NCBI GenBank assembly: GCA_964409645.1
Contig: CAYPEK010000006.1
Location: 18,207 to 82,206 of the forward strand
DNA: 64,000 nt
Direction of reading: 5' to 3'
Source of the DNA: CAYPEK01 sp964409645
GTDB lineage: Bacteria; UBP15; UBA6099
Below, one piece after another: positions 50,916 through 59,881 of the stretch; the stretch's first letter is position 1; each line of letters starts with the position of its first letter. The translations under genes and the position numbers were made by a program. A model generated the notes under the pieces. It was not told the DNA's origin. It worked only from the letters and a program-made list of their open reading frames with translations, and ran no database searches.

Positions 50916-52967
50916 TCACTGCATTGCGGAGAAAATCAGATCCTCGAAATCACTTTTGTCGAATGGTTTCTGCAGAAACGCAAACGCTCCCTTGCGCATG
51001 AAGTTCCGCACCTGATCCTCCGCCACGGTTTCCGAACAGACGATAATTTTCACATCCGGGCTGATCATTCTAAGACTCTGGAACACATGAGCGCCGTTCA
51101 TGTCGCGCATCAGCATATCGAGAATCACTATGTCAAACCCGCCTGGATTGCTTTTCAACAGGTGGACCCCCTCCGCGCCCGACGAAACGACGACAGGCGT
51201 GATCCCCCCCACTGTCAGAATATCCTTCATTGCCTCGACCGAGGCCGCGTCGTCGTCGATGATAAGTATTTTCGAGCCGCCCGATTCTTTCGGCACAGCT
51301 TCCGCAGCAGCCTGTTGTTTCGCCGGACCGGATGGCAGATAGATCGAAAACTTGGTTCCATCGCCGCTCTTCACATCTATGATGCCGCCGTGCATCCGGA
51401 TTATTCCCTGAGTGATTGAGAGGCCAAGCCCGGACCCTTTCCCAAGTTCCTTGGTCGTGAAAAACGGATCGAATATTTTCGATATCACATCTTCGGGAAT
51501 GCCGCAGCCGGTATCGGCGATTGTGATAACGCAATACTCGCCCTCATGGAGCTCCGGCCGCGCCTCATCTTTGCCGATTGTCACCGGCGCTGTGGATACC
51601 GTCAGAGTGCCGGTTTCAGGCATCGCATCACACGCGTTGATACATACGTTAAGGAGCGCCTGATGTATCTGATTGGCGTCGGCGTTTATCGTCTGCCCGC
51701 CTTCCGCGGACACGCAAACTTCTATCCTTTTCGGAACAATATCTCGGAGCATCTGCCCAAGGTCCGACATGATTGTTTCAACCGGAATAGATCTGATAAT
51801 CAGATTGTCCGTCCTTGCGAATGTGAGCAGCCGTTGGCAGATGGATCGCGCGCGAAGGGCATTGTTTATGATCCTGTCGAGACGTGCGGCGTTATTATTC
51901 CCGTCGGCCGTTGCGGCGCGGACTATTTCCGCCGACCCGAGCATCACCGCAATTATATTATTGAACTCGTGGGATATTTCACCTGCGAGTTTTCCGAGCG
52001 CGTCCATTTTCTGCGACTGGAGAAGCTGCCTGTGAGCCTCCACAAGGTCGCGCGTCCGTTCTTTCACTAGTTCTTCGAGGTGCTCCTTGTGGCGCTTGAG
52101 TTCAAGTTCGGCATTACGCCTGTCGGTGATGTCGTAAGCAATCGCGATCAGGTATTTGAGGTCTTCGCTTGCTTTGAAAAGCGATTTTTCCGCCACCTGC
52201 CACCTTATATTGCCTTGAGGGTCCGTGATGCATTCTTCATTCACGTTCGGCTTGCCAGTCTCGAACACCTCTGCCTCTTTTGTCTTGAATATGTCCGCTT
52301 CTTCCTTCCTGATGAAGTCATGGTCCGTCTTTCCTATCAATTCCTCTCGCGGTTTCCCGAATATGTCCGATATGACTTTGTTGATGAGTATCCATCTGTG
52401 ATTCTGGTCCTTCACCGCCAGCGGATGCGGCACGGCGTCCACAACAGCGTTCAGAAAATCGCGGGTTGTCCTGAGTTCCTTTTCGCTTTTTTCGCGCTCC
52501 TCCATCTCTTTTTTAAGTTGCCGGTTGGATTCTTCGAGTTCCTTTACTTTTTCGCGGAGCCGGCTTTCGAGTTGCAGGGATTTGTCCATAAAGGACTTTT
52601 CAAGCTCTTTCAATACCGTGACGTTTGACACTTTAATCAGTATCAAACCGTTCTTCAAAGGAAGCATTGTTGCATTCCAATATCCTTCCCGGTTCTTGTC
52701 AATTATATGAACCGGTTTATTCCCCTCGATGCATCTGAGAACGGCATTTTTTCTCGGGCCGGCCACATCCTCCGGAAAATAGTCCCACATGTTGGTTCCA
52801 ATTACTGATTCCGTGTTTTTATTCACACGTTGCGCCATTGCTTCATTACAGTAAACCACCTTCCCGCCCGCCTCTATCACGCATATAAATTCAGGCAGCA
52901 GACGCAGAATCTGCTCGAAGAAACTTGTATCGTTTTGTTTTTCTTCTTCTGCCATATTTCCACCCAT
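50916..52967 (-). CDS. Hybrid sensor histidine kinase (PAS-PAS-HisKA-HATPase-REC)
   Basis: A soluble hybrid kinase of 683 residues. PAS 1 is about 14-120, a coiled coil about 120-170 and PAS 2 about 170-285 (DAVPHPLAVKDQNHRWILINK). A second linker helix precedes HisKA with H333 in ISHEFNNII, then HATPase (DADQNI-like N box, ADTGCGIP, GSGLGLSIT) and a C-terminal receiver with phosphoacceptor near 610 (VILDMLM). No membrane segment and no output partner gene are seen, so the phosphate probably goes to an Hpt or receiver encoded elsewhere. ATG 52967 has GGGAG eight bases upstream. Confidence 0.93.
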   Translation of the reverse strand: MGGNMAEEEKQNDTSFFEQILRLLPEFICVIEAGGKVVYCNEAMAQRVNKNTESVIGTNMWDYFPEDVAGPRKNAVLRCIEGNKPVHIIDKNREGYWNATMLPLKNGLILIKVSNVTVLKELEKSFMDKSLQLESRLREKVKELEESNRQLKKEMEEREKSEKELRTTRDFLNAVVDAVPHPLAVKDQNHRWILINKVISDIFGKPREELIGKTDHDFIRKEEADIFKTKEAEVFETGKPNVNEECITDPQGNIRWQVAEKSLFKASEDLKYLIAIAYDITDRRNAELELKRHKEHLEELVKERTRDLVEAHRQLLQSQKMDALGKLAGEISHEFNNIIAVMLGSAEIVRAATADGNNNAARLDRIINNALRARSICQRLLTFARTDNLIIRSIPVETIMSDLGQMLRDIVPKRIEVCVSAEGGQTINADANQIHQALLNVCINACDAMPETGTLTVSTAPVTIGKDEARPELHEGEYCVITIADTGCGIPEDVISKIFDPFFTTKELGKGSGLGLSITQGIIRMHGGIIDVKSGDGTKFSIYLPSGPAKQQAAAEAVPKESGGSKILIIDDDAASVEAMKDILTVGGITPVVVSSGAEGVHLLKSNPGGFDIVILDMLMRDMNGAHVFQSLRMISPDVKIIVCSETVAEDQVRNFMRKGAFAFLQKPFDKSDFEDLIFSAMQ

Positions 52968-53272
52968 TCGGCTGTCTCCCGTTTATTAAAGCAAACCCGA
53001 TACGCCAAACGAACGAGGACGTCTTTTCGAACAACCTATGTTCTCATTATAAGAAATCTCAAAAAGATTATATCCTTGTTAAGGCCGGGAGGCAAATCCG
53101 CCACGAGCCGCCGGCTAAGTTTATTTTGCGTTTATCGAAATGGTGCAAGTTGAGGAATCATACTTTTGCCGTGACGCGGTCCGGCAGCCGACTATACATT
53201 TCATTGTTGACGTTCATTTTGTTAAAATAGAGATATACTTTGCCGTTCTGAAGGAGGCGGCACGAGCGGATT
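52968..53272. other. Intergenic region with divergent AT-rich promoter signals
   Basis: These 305 bases separate the minus-strand hybrid kinase from the plus-strand TPR gene. On the minus strand two TATAAT boxes (53051-53046 and 53072-53067) lie 80-100 bases before the kinase start. On the plus strand TTGACG (53207) and TAAAAT (53223) are too close together to be a pair, and AAGGAGG is 16 bases or so before ATG 53273. No small gene or RNA was recognised. Confidence 0.45.
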
Positions 53273-55396
53273 ATGTTTACTTACATAGCACTTGCCTTTC
53301 TGGTCATTTACGTCATCTTGAGCATCTGCACCAATGCATACGTCGGGAAGGCGGAAAAAGCTATTGAGGAAGGCAATCACGACAAGGCTTTGAAAGCATA
53401 TTCGAAGGCGCTTCTGTTTACTGTAAAAACCTATGACATTTTCAATCGGAAGGGGCTCGTCTATCTCGAAAAGGGAGATTACGGACAGGCAATAGACCAT
53501 TTCGACAGAGCCATTAACCTCAGACAAAATGATGCGGTGCTATACTACAATCGAGGAATCGCACACTACAGCAACGGAAATAATGAGGCCGCCGTTGAAG
53601 ACTTCAAAAAATCGATTTCGCTGAAATATAAAACAGAGAACGCGTACAACTACCTCGGCATCGCATACTGCCGAGTCAACAACTACGAGGGCGCAATCGA
53701 CAGCTTTACAGCCGCCATAGACATAAACCCGAAGAGAAGTATTTATTACATCAACCGCGGTTCCGCCCACGAATACAGAAACGACTACAGGCGCGCGATC
53801 GAGGATTACACGAGGGCGGTAGCAATCGAACCGGATAATCCTTCGACATATCTTGAAAGGTCGGACGCGTATCTCGAAAACGGAGATTACGACGAAGCGA
53901 TAGACGACCTGAAAAAGGTGCGCGAGATCGATCCGAAATGCGGCGACATCGACAACAAGATAGGGATTGCGTATTACAGGAAAGGCGATTTCGAAAAAGC
54001 GTCGGAGTACTTCTCACTCGAAATTCAGGAGGATCCCGGGACGGCGATTCTTTATCTGAATAGAGGTCTGTCATACTACGAAAAAGATGAATACGACAAG
54101 GCGATCGAAGATTATACGCGCTCTCTGGAGTTGCGGCCCGGCAATCCCGAAGCTTACAAGCACAGGGGACACGCATACAGGAAGAAAGGCAATCCGGAAT
54201 TCGCAGAGGCGGACTTCGACAAGATGGTAGAACTGGCTCAGGATGCGGCGGAGTCCTATATAGACCGCGGGCTTTTCCACAAAAAGCAGGAAAACTATAC
54301 CAAGGCGCTTGAAGATTTTAGAAAAGCAGTCTCGCTGGAACCCAGCCTGAGCGCGGGCTTCTATTTCATGGGCGAAACGCACAAGGAAATGGGTTTGTGC
54401 GAACTCGCGATCGACGATTATACCCGAACGATCGAGCTGAGCCCGAACTACGATCAGGCATACTACGACCGCGGATTCATGCATCTGAAGGCAGGCAACG
54501 ACAGACGAGCGATCGAGGATCTGGAGCAGACTGTTTCAAGCTATCAGGATTTCGGGGAGGCGTTCTTTTTTCTCGGCGTGGCCTACTCGAATGAGGGAAA
54601 ATACGAGGAGGCGGTAAAAAATCTCGGAAAAGCGATCGAGTTGAATCCGGGATATACCGCCGCGTACAGATACCGGGGCTTCGCACGCTACTCACTCGGA
54701 GAGCTCGACGCAGCGATAGAAGATTTGAACGCAGCGGTCGGAATGGCCCCCGAATACGACGAGGCACACTATAACCTCGGACTGGTGTATGCGGCTAAGG
54801 GCGATTACGACAAGGCGATTGAGTGCTACGACAGGGCGGCGGCGATAAATCCGAATCAGGCTGTGATCTACAACAGCCGAGGGCTCGCCCACGCGTGGAA
54901 AGGCGACAGCGATAAAGCGATCGAAGATTTCAATAAAAGCATCGATATCGAAGAGGACAATTTCAACTCGCACCTTTTCAGGGGCACCGCCTTCTTCGAG
55001 GGAGGGATCAGGCACCGGGCGCTTGACGACTTCAATCGTGCGGTGGAGATCGATCCGCTGCATCCGTCGGGATATAAACACCGCGGGATTTTTTATCTCA
55101 GGACGGAGAATTACGGCCGCGCGATAGAGGACTTCAGCAAAGCGCTCGAATGCCAGCCCGACTATGTCGAGGCGCTGAACCTGCGCGGAATCACATTCAT
55201 CCATGCCGAGGAGTACGACCGCGCAATAGAAGACCTTTCGAGTGTGATCGAGAAGTCGCCGGATTTCGCGTCGGCATACTACAATAGAAGTATCGCCTAC
55301 GGAAAAAAAGACATGACCGAGTACGCAATGAAGGATTACAAGAAATTCATGGAACTGGAACCGGACGGATTCCGGGGCGAGGAAAAACACTTTTAA
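53273..55396 (+). CDS. Membrane-anchored protein made of about 20 TPRs
   Basis: The 707-residue protein has one N-terminal membrane segment (about 4-20, ALAFLVIYVILSICTNAYV) and then TPRs end to end, about 34 residues each, roughly 20 units from residue 26 to the C-terminus. The repeats follow A-Y-x-x-R-G...G-D-Y-D-x-A-I-E-D-Y/F closely, e.g. YDKAIEDYTRSLELRPGNPEAY. Such superhelices scaffold protein complexes. The membrane helix predicts an inner-membrane anchor with the repeats in the periplasm or, given the charge order, the cytoplasm. No enzyme domain is present. The ribosome-binding site is 16 bases before ATG, so an upstream start is possible. Confidence 0.92.
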   Translation: MFTYIALAFLVIYVILSICTNAYVGKAEKAIEEGNHDKALKAYSKALLFTVKTYDIFNRKGLVYLEKGDYGQAIDHFDRAINLRQNDAVLYYNRGIAHYSNGNNEAAVEDFKKSISLKYKTENAYNYLGIAYCRVNNYEGAIDSFTAAIDINPKRSIYYINRGSAHEYRNDYRRAIEDYTRAVAIEPDNPSTYLERSDAYLENGDYDEAIDDLKKVREIDPKCGDIDNKIGIAYYRKGDFEKASEYFSLEIQEDPGTAILYLNRGLSYYEKDEYDKAIEDYTRSLELRPGNPEAYKHRGHAYRKKGNPEFAEADFDKMVELAQDAAESYIDRGLFHKKQENYTKALEDFRKAVSLEPSLSAGFYFMGETHKEMGLCELAIDDYTRTIELSPNYDQAYYDRGFMHLKAGNDRRAIEDLEQTVSSYQDFGEAFFFLGVAYSNEGKYEEAVKNLGKAIELNPGYTAAYRYRGFARYSLGELDAAIEDLNAAVGMAPEYDEAHYNLGLVYAAKGDYDKAIECYDRAAAINPNQAVIYNSRGLAHAWKGDSDKAIEDFNKSIDIEEDNFNSHLFRGTAFFEGGIRHRALDDFNRAVEIDPLHPSGYKHRGIFYLRTENYGRAIEDFSKALECQPDYVEALNLRGITFIHAEEYDRAIEDLSSVIEKSPDFASAYYNRSIAYGKKDMTEYAMKDYKKFMELEPDGFRGEEKHF

Positions 55397-55522
55397 GGCA
55401 GCCGAAGATAGGATGGCTGTTTTATGGTAGGATGATTTAAACAAAGGCATCAAGCCGCGAGTTTCTGTTTTTGCTGAATAGAGACACAGAAGCGGCGCTG
55501 AAAGGCTGATTGGATAACGCCT

Positions 55523-56695
55523 GTGAAAATACTCGCGACGACGGACCTGTTCGAAAGTAACGACATCGGCGGCGCCATACGTTACTACTTCGACCTGCTC
55601 GAAAGTCTCGCGGCGCGAGGGCACACAGTCGATTCACTGCTTCCGTGCGCGCGCGACGGCGAATGCCTGAGAGAGCAGTATCCGGGTGTGCGGTTTCATC
55701 TTTACAACGTCCCCGCGAAAGGCGGTCCGCGCGAGCTTTTCACTGCGGCGCTCTCGCGGAGTAATATCGAAAAGCTGCTGAACTCCGAGCGACACGACTG
55801 TATCCAGCTCCATCAGCCGAAAACAACTCTTGGACCGATGCTGCTGGGCGCGAAACCGGACGTGCCTGTCTTCTACCATTTCCATTCGCCGTGGGCGACT
55901 GAGTACGCTGTGAAATCGGAAGGCCGCGCGGGTCTTGGGTGGTGGTCCCGACAGGTAATCGAATCAGCGTACATGAAGAAACTGACAGCTATAATCGTGT
56001 TGAGCGAGTTTATGAAAAGCCGCCTGTTCGAGGCGCATCCGGGGCTGAAAGCCCCAGTGCATATCGTCCCCGGTGGTGTCAATACGGAACGGTTCAGACC
56101 GCCGGAGAGCCGGACATCGGCGAAAGATGAAGCCGGCTTCCCTCAGGACCGTTTTGTTCTGTTCACAGCGAGGCGGTTCACCCCGCGCACCGGGCTGGAT
56201 ATGCTGGTTAAAGCACACGCTAAACTCGCCAAAAAGCACCCTGAGCTCATGCTTGTGATGGCGGGTGGCGGCGAGCAGAAGGCGGAGATCGAGGCAATGG
56301 TGCAGTCGCTCGGAATTTCCGACAGTGTGAGATTCGAAGGTTTCATAGACGAATCGCGCCTGCACGTTTATTATCAGGCGGCGGATTTATTTGTGCTGCC
56401 GACCCGCGCTTTGGAGGGTTTCGGCCTTGTTTCAGTCGAGGCACTCGCATGCGGAACGCCTGTGCTCGGGACGCCGATGGGCGCTATCACGGACGTGCTT
56501 AAGCCGTTCAAGCCGGCGTTGCTTACTCGGGAGGCTTCAGTGGAGGCAATCGAGGAAGGTATCGAATTCTGGCTTGAGCGAAGAGATGAACTGGAAGCGC
56601 TTGGCAAGAGCGGGCGCGAGTACGTTTTGAACAATTTCGGATGGAGCATTGTAGCCGGAAAAATTGAAGAAGTGTATCGAAAATATCTCCCCTGA
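55523..56695 (+). CDS. Family 4 glycosyltransferase
   Basis: A 390-residue GT-B retaining glycosyltransferase. The N-terminal acceptor domain has DLFESNDIGGAIRYYFDLLESLAARGH, and the C-terminal donor domain has FTARRFTPRTGLDMLVKAHAKL, GGGEQKAEIE and the EX7E-type motif ALEGFGLVSVEALACG (about 294-309), with PTRA before it. It uses a nucleotide sugar to extend a glycan or glycolipid. The start is GTG 55523. It is monocistronic as far as can be seen; a 127-base gap with a weak hairpin separates it from the TPR gene. Confidence 0.93.
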   Translation: MKILATTDLFESNDIGGAIRYYFDLLESLAARGHTVDSLLPCARDGECLREQYPGVRFHLYNVPAKGGPRELFTAALSRSNIEKLLNSERHDCIQLHQPKTTLGPMLLGAKPDVPVFYHFHSPWATEYAVKSEGRAGLGWWSRQVIESAYMKKLTAIIVLSEFMKSRLFEAHPGLKAPVHIVPGGVNTERFRPPESRTSAKDEAGFPQDRFVLFTARRFTPRTGLDMLVKAHAKLAKKHPELMLVMAGGGEQKAEIEAMVQSLGISDSVRFEGFIDESRLHVYYQAADLFVLPTRALEGFGLVSVEALACGTPVLGTPMGAITDVLKPFKPALLTREASVEAIEEGIEFWLERRDELEALGKSGREYVLNNFGWSIVAGKIEEVYRKYLP

Positions 56696-56763
56696 ACGAA
56701 TAGATGCATCAATGATAAGACAGCGGCATCCGTGCGGACGGGTAGAAACAGAGGGTTGATTAG

Positions 56764-57771
56764 GTGCGTATTGGTAACAGGTTTATCATGGCGAAAGCGG
56801 CAGCGGTCGGGACGTTAATTCTGACTTTTGGGTTCATGCTCCATCCGGCAGCCGCGGCGAATAAAATGTCCGGCGCGGCGCTCGACGAAGTGCTTGCGTG
56901 GCTTTCAACGAAACCGGCGGTCGTGCCCGGGGATGCGGCGCGCAACGAGATGATGAAAAAGCTGGATGCCCCTTTTCTCGAAGATACAGCGGTCCTGAAT
57001 TCCGCTGTCGGGAAGTATTTCAAAGCGCGGATGAAAGCGTTCACCGCCGATATCGCCGCGACGGCGGCGCCCGTCGGCGGGCACGTGATTGTATGGAAAC
57101 TTTACAACATGGGCACGGTAATGAAATCCGGCGAGGCGACGATAGCGTTCGACCTGATCAGCGGCAGGGACAAGGTCAAATGGACCTCGGAAGACCTGAA
57201 GAAAACAATCGGCGCATGCGACGCGCTGGTTATTACCCATAGTCATCTCGACCATGCCGATATGACGGTCGCCAAAAAATTCCTCGCTGCGGGGAAGACG
57301 GTCGTGACCCCACCCGGTATATGGGAAAAACTGCCGGGCATGGGCGGGATCACACTGCTCCGGGATGGCACAATCGACATCAAAGGCGTGAAACTCACGG
57401 CATTTCCGGGTTTCCAATCAGAGACTATGAATAATGTTTATCTGATCGAGTTTCCCGGCGGCGTTAAGGTGCTCGACACAGGCGACGAGAACGGGAAGGC
57501 ATATCCCACTGGCGGCGGATGGCTCGCCGGCGTCAGGCCGCCCCGAAATGTGGATTTGCTGATGTTCAACTCATGGTCGGCGATTATGAAGGAAATACTC
57601 GCCGCGTTCCCGGCGAAAATGCTCATGCCGGCGCATGAGCACGAGCTCACTCACGGACCGCAAAGCCGCTCTTCGTATGAGGAAATGATCTCGACATCGG
57701 AATCGCTCGGCGTTCCTTACGTGCTCATGGCGTGGGGCGAGCGGTTCGAAGTAAGCCCCGACCGGGATTGA
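56764..57771 (+). CDS. Exported metallo-beta-lactamase-fold hydrolase
   Basis: The 335-residue protein has a signal-peptide-like N-terminus (about 8-33, AAAVGTLILTFGFMLHPAAAA), then an MBL fold. The metal motif is THSHLDHAD (H159, H161, D163, H164), followed by LDTGDENG as the later aspartate strand and PAHEHEL as a downstream histidine region, so a binuclear zinc/iron centre is plausible. Relatives are UlaG/RomA-like phosphodiesterases and lactonases. GTG 56764 has GAGGG nearby; ATG 56788 (with AGG six bases before) gives a shorter leader. Substrate unknown. Confidence 0.86.
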   Translation: MRIGNRFIMAKAAAVGTLILTFGFMLHPAAAANKMSGAALDEVLAWLSTKPAVVPGDAARNEMMKKLDAPFLEDTAVLNSAVGKYFKARMKAFTADIAATAAPVGGHVIVWKLYNMGTVMKSGEATIAFDLISGRDKVKWTSEDLKKTIGACDALVITHSHLDHADMTVAKKFLAAGKTVVTPPGIWEKLPGMGGITLLRDGTIDIKGVKLTAFPGFQSETMNNVYLIEFPGGVKVLDTGDENGKAYPTGGGWLAGVRPPRNVDLLMFNSWSAIMKEILAAFPAKMLMPAHEHELTHGPQSRSSYEEMISTSESLGVPYVLMAWGERFEVSPDRD

Positions 57772-57812
57772 GAAACTCCGGCCGGTTTGGGAAGCTGCTT
57801 AGCTTAAAGCAA

Positions 57813-58568
57813 TCAATGTTTCTTTTGTTTTACCGGTTTTTTGTGACTCGTGCCGGATTTGTGGGCTTTCGGCTCAACAGGCAGTTTCGCTTCATCGAGC
57901 CATTCCACCTTCCCGCTCTCGATGTCGTACACAGCGCCGTAAACTTTCAATTTGCCTTCCTCGACAAGTTCACGAACAATCCGGCTGCGCCTGAATATAT
58001 CGTTGATCGACTGCCACACGTTTGCGCAGATGCTCGACTTGATGACATAGGCTTCGCTCGCGTTGGGCATAAGTTTCTTTGTCGCGGTTACAGGCGGTAC
58101 AATGTTGTCCACGAGACTCGGAATGCTTCCTTCGGTTTTCGCCCCTTTGACAACCGCCGTGACCGCCCCGCATTTGGAGTGCCCCATGACTATGAGAATC
58201 GGCGTGCGCAGGTGCTCGACTCCGTATTCGATCGTTCCGATTTCGTCCGTGTCCGCCACGTTGCCGGCAACGCGCACCGCAAAGATGTCGCCCACGCCCT
58301 GATCGAAAATCACTTCCGGAGGAACGCGCGAATCGGAGCATCCGAGGATTGTTACTATCGGAAACTGCCCCTTTTCGCCTGTTTCTTTCAGCCTTTCGGC
58401 ATCGATGCGCGGGTGTTCGCTTTTGCCCTCGACGAACCGTGCGTTTCCCTCCTGTAGAATTTTCATCGCCTGTTCAGGAGTGATTTCCGGCCCGCTTTCC
58501 GATGCCATGGCGATAGCGGAAGAAACTATAATGCCTAACAGCAACAACACGATTCTTTTCATTCTCAT
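57813..58568 (-). CDS. Beta-type carbonic anhydrase with signal peptide
   Basis: A beta carbonic anhydrase, 251 residues. Zinc ligands C77, H130 and C133 and the catalytic dyad D79-R81 (GCSDSR) are all present, in an HSKCGAV context. Unlike most bacterial members it begins with a signal peptide (RIVLLLLGIIVSSAIAMAS), so it should work in the periplasm, converting CO2 and bicarbonate. The C-terminus is a Lys/His-rich tail. It is convergent with the MBL-fold gene after 41 bases. ATG 58568 or 58562 could be the start. Confidence 0.95.
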   Translation of the reverse strand: MRMKRIVLLLLGIIVSSAIAMASESGPEITPEQAMKILQEGNARFVEGKSEHPRIDAERLKETGEKGQFPIVTILGCSDSRVPPEVIFDQGVGDIFAVRVAGNVADTDEIGTIEYGVEHLRTPILIVMGHSKCGAVTAVVKGAKTEGSIPSLVDNIVPPVTATKKLMPNASEAYVIKSSICANVWQSINDIFRRSRIVRELVEEGKLKVYGAVYDIESGKVEWLDEAKLPVEPKAHKSGTSHKKPVKQKKH

Positions 58569-58698
58569 GTCTGCGGCCTCTTTCTGTTTTCTCGTTATGC
58601 AATCCTGTTAACTTCAGTATTATAAAATATGAGATGCCGGCCACGCAATCCGACAGAGGTATGTCCCGGCAAAGATTCCCGGTGTTAGATCAACAGGG

Positions 58699-59799
58699 TT
58701 ATTCGCCGAAATCGTGAAGTTTAAAATATGAATAGTATGAAGCGAGCACTAGAAAGTCCATTCCCGAGCGTTCCACGCTCAAGCCACTCGGCGGTTCCGC
58801 TTTTTGTTCCGGACTTCTCTCCCAGCGATAGTTTACGTTGTAGCCACCGTTGTTCTCCCATTCGTTCGGCAAGTTCTTCGGGAAGGCGCGCAGCTTTTCC
58901 TCCACGAACGACGTGTCCTTGCCCGCCACGCGCGCTGCGAACCAGTCGAACATTGTGTCATCGTCGTTACGGACGACCTTGTACCACTTTTTTATCTCAT
59001 CATCGAGGCCCGGCAGGCCGGGATAAAGAATCTTCGCCACGAATAAACGCTCGAAGAAAAGGTTGAGCGTAAAGTATCTCGGCGTCTGTCTCACAAGCAC
59101 GGCTTTTTTGAATTGCAGGTAGAACCGTTCCCGCGCTTTGTCAAAATCCTCACCCGGCAGATAAGTATCTATTCCAAGCCCCATTTTCATACTCAGGAGT
59201 TGGAACAAAAACCGGATGTCGTTGCAGTCCACGTATGGCCCCTTCCCCATCTGCCAGTCGTGGGCGTTGCCATACTTGATCATGTCTCTCGTTATTTCCG
59301 CTACTTCTTTCTTAAGCGGTTCCGGGCCGAGAAGCCACACCGCCGCTATGCCCATAATCATCTCGCCGTACTGGTCTATGCTCGTCGGGTCAGGGTCATC
59401 ATTCGAGTGCTCGGGGAATCTTTTATATCTGCCGGGCTCCACTTCGAGCAGCGGCCAGTATGAAAGATTCGTCCGCACGAGTTCCCAGTCGCCCTGAAAC
59501 GCAAATCCCGACATTGTAAGTCCAGTCCATCCCTGACTGTCTCCGTGTCCGTAATACCTGACAACACGCGTTTTTGTCTCTTCGTCCAGCACAGCCTCCA
59601 CAGTGCCGCCGCGGTCAATGTGACGCTCTTTGTATTGTTCGATGTAACTGTAGTACTTTTCAACGAGGTCCGTCGGCAAAACCTTATCGACCGGAGTCTG
59701 CGCCTCAGCCGCACATGCTTTGATTTTTACGAATGCCGCAATCAACAAAACGGCAATTAAAACGCACACCGCCTTCAACTCTTTCATGTAGTATGCCAT
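58699..59799 (-). CDS. Exported protein of unknown function
   Basis: The 366-residue protein has a membrane/signal segment near the N-terminus (about 9-30), then a soluble region with aromatic and charged residues. The pattern of helical repeats with WPLLEVEPGRYKRFPEHSNDD, SIDQYGEMIMGIAAVWLLGPE and FDWFAARVAGKD resembles the alpha/alpha-barrel enzymes of carbohydrate metabolism, but I cannot name a family. The mature protein should be periplasmic or membrane-anchored. It lies 82 bases after the next membrane protein gene on the same strand. Confidence 0.7.
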   Translation of the reverse strand: MAYYMKELKAVCVLIAVLLIAAFVKIKACAAEAQTPVDKVLPTDLVEKYYSYIEQYKERHIDRGGTVEAVLDEETKTRVVRYYGHGDSQGWTGLTMSGFAFQGDWELVRTNLSYWPLLEVEPGRYKRFPEHSNDDPDPTSIDQYGEMIMGIAAVWLLGPEPLKKEVAEITRDMIKYGNAHDWQMGKGPYVDCNDIRFLFQLLSMKMGLGIDTYLPGEDFDKARERFYLQFKKAVLVRQTPRYFTLNLFFERLFVAKILYPGLPGLDDEIKKWYKVVRNDDDTMFDWFAARVAGKDTSFVEEKLRAFPKNLPNEWENNGGYNVNYRWERSPEQKAEPPSGLSVERSGMDFLVLASYYSYFKLHDFGE

Positions 59800-59881
59800 A
59801 TAGCAATTTCTCCCGTCAGCCCTTCATCATACACACCATTCGTTATCATATAGATGATTCGATTCCCTGTCCTTATATAAG

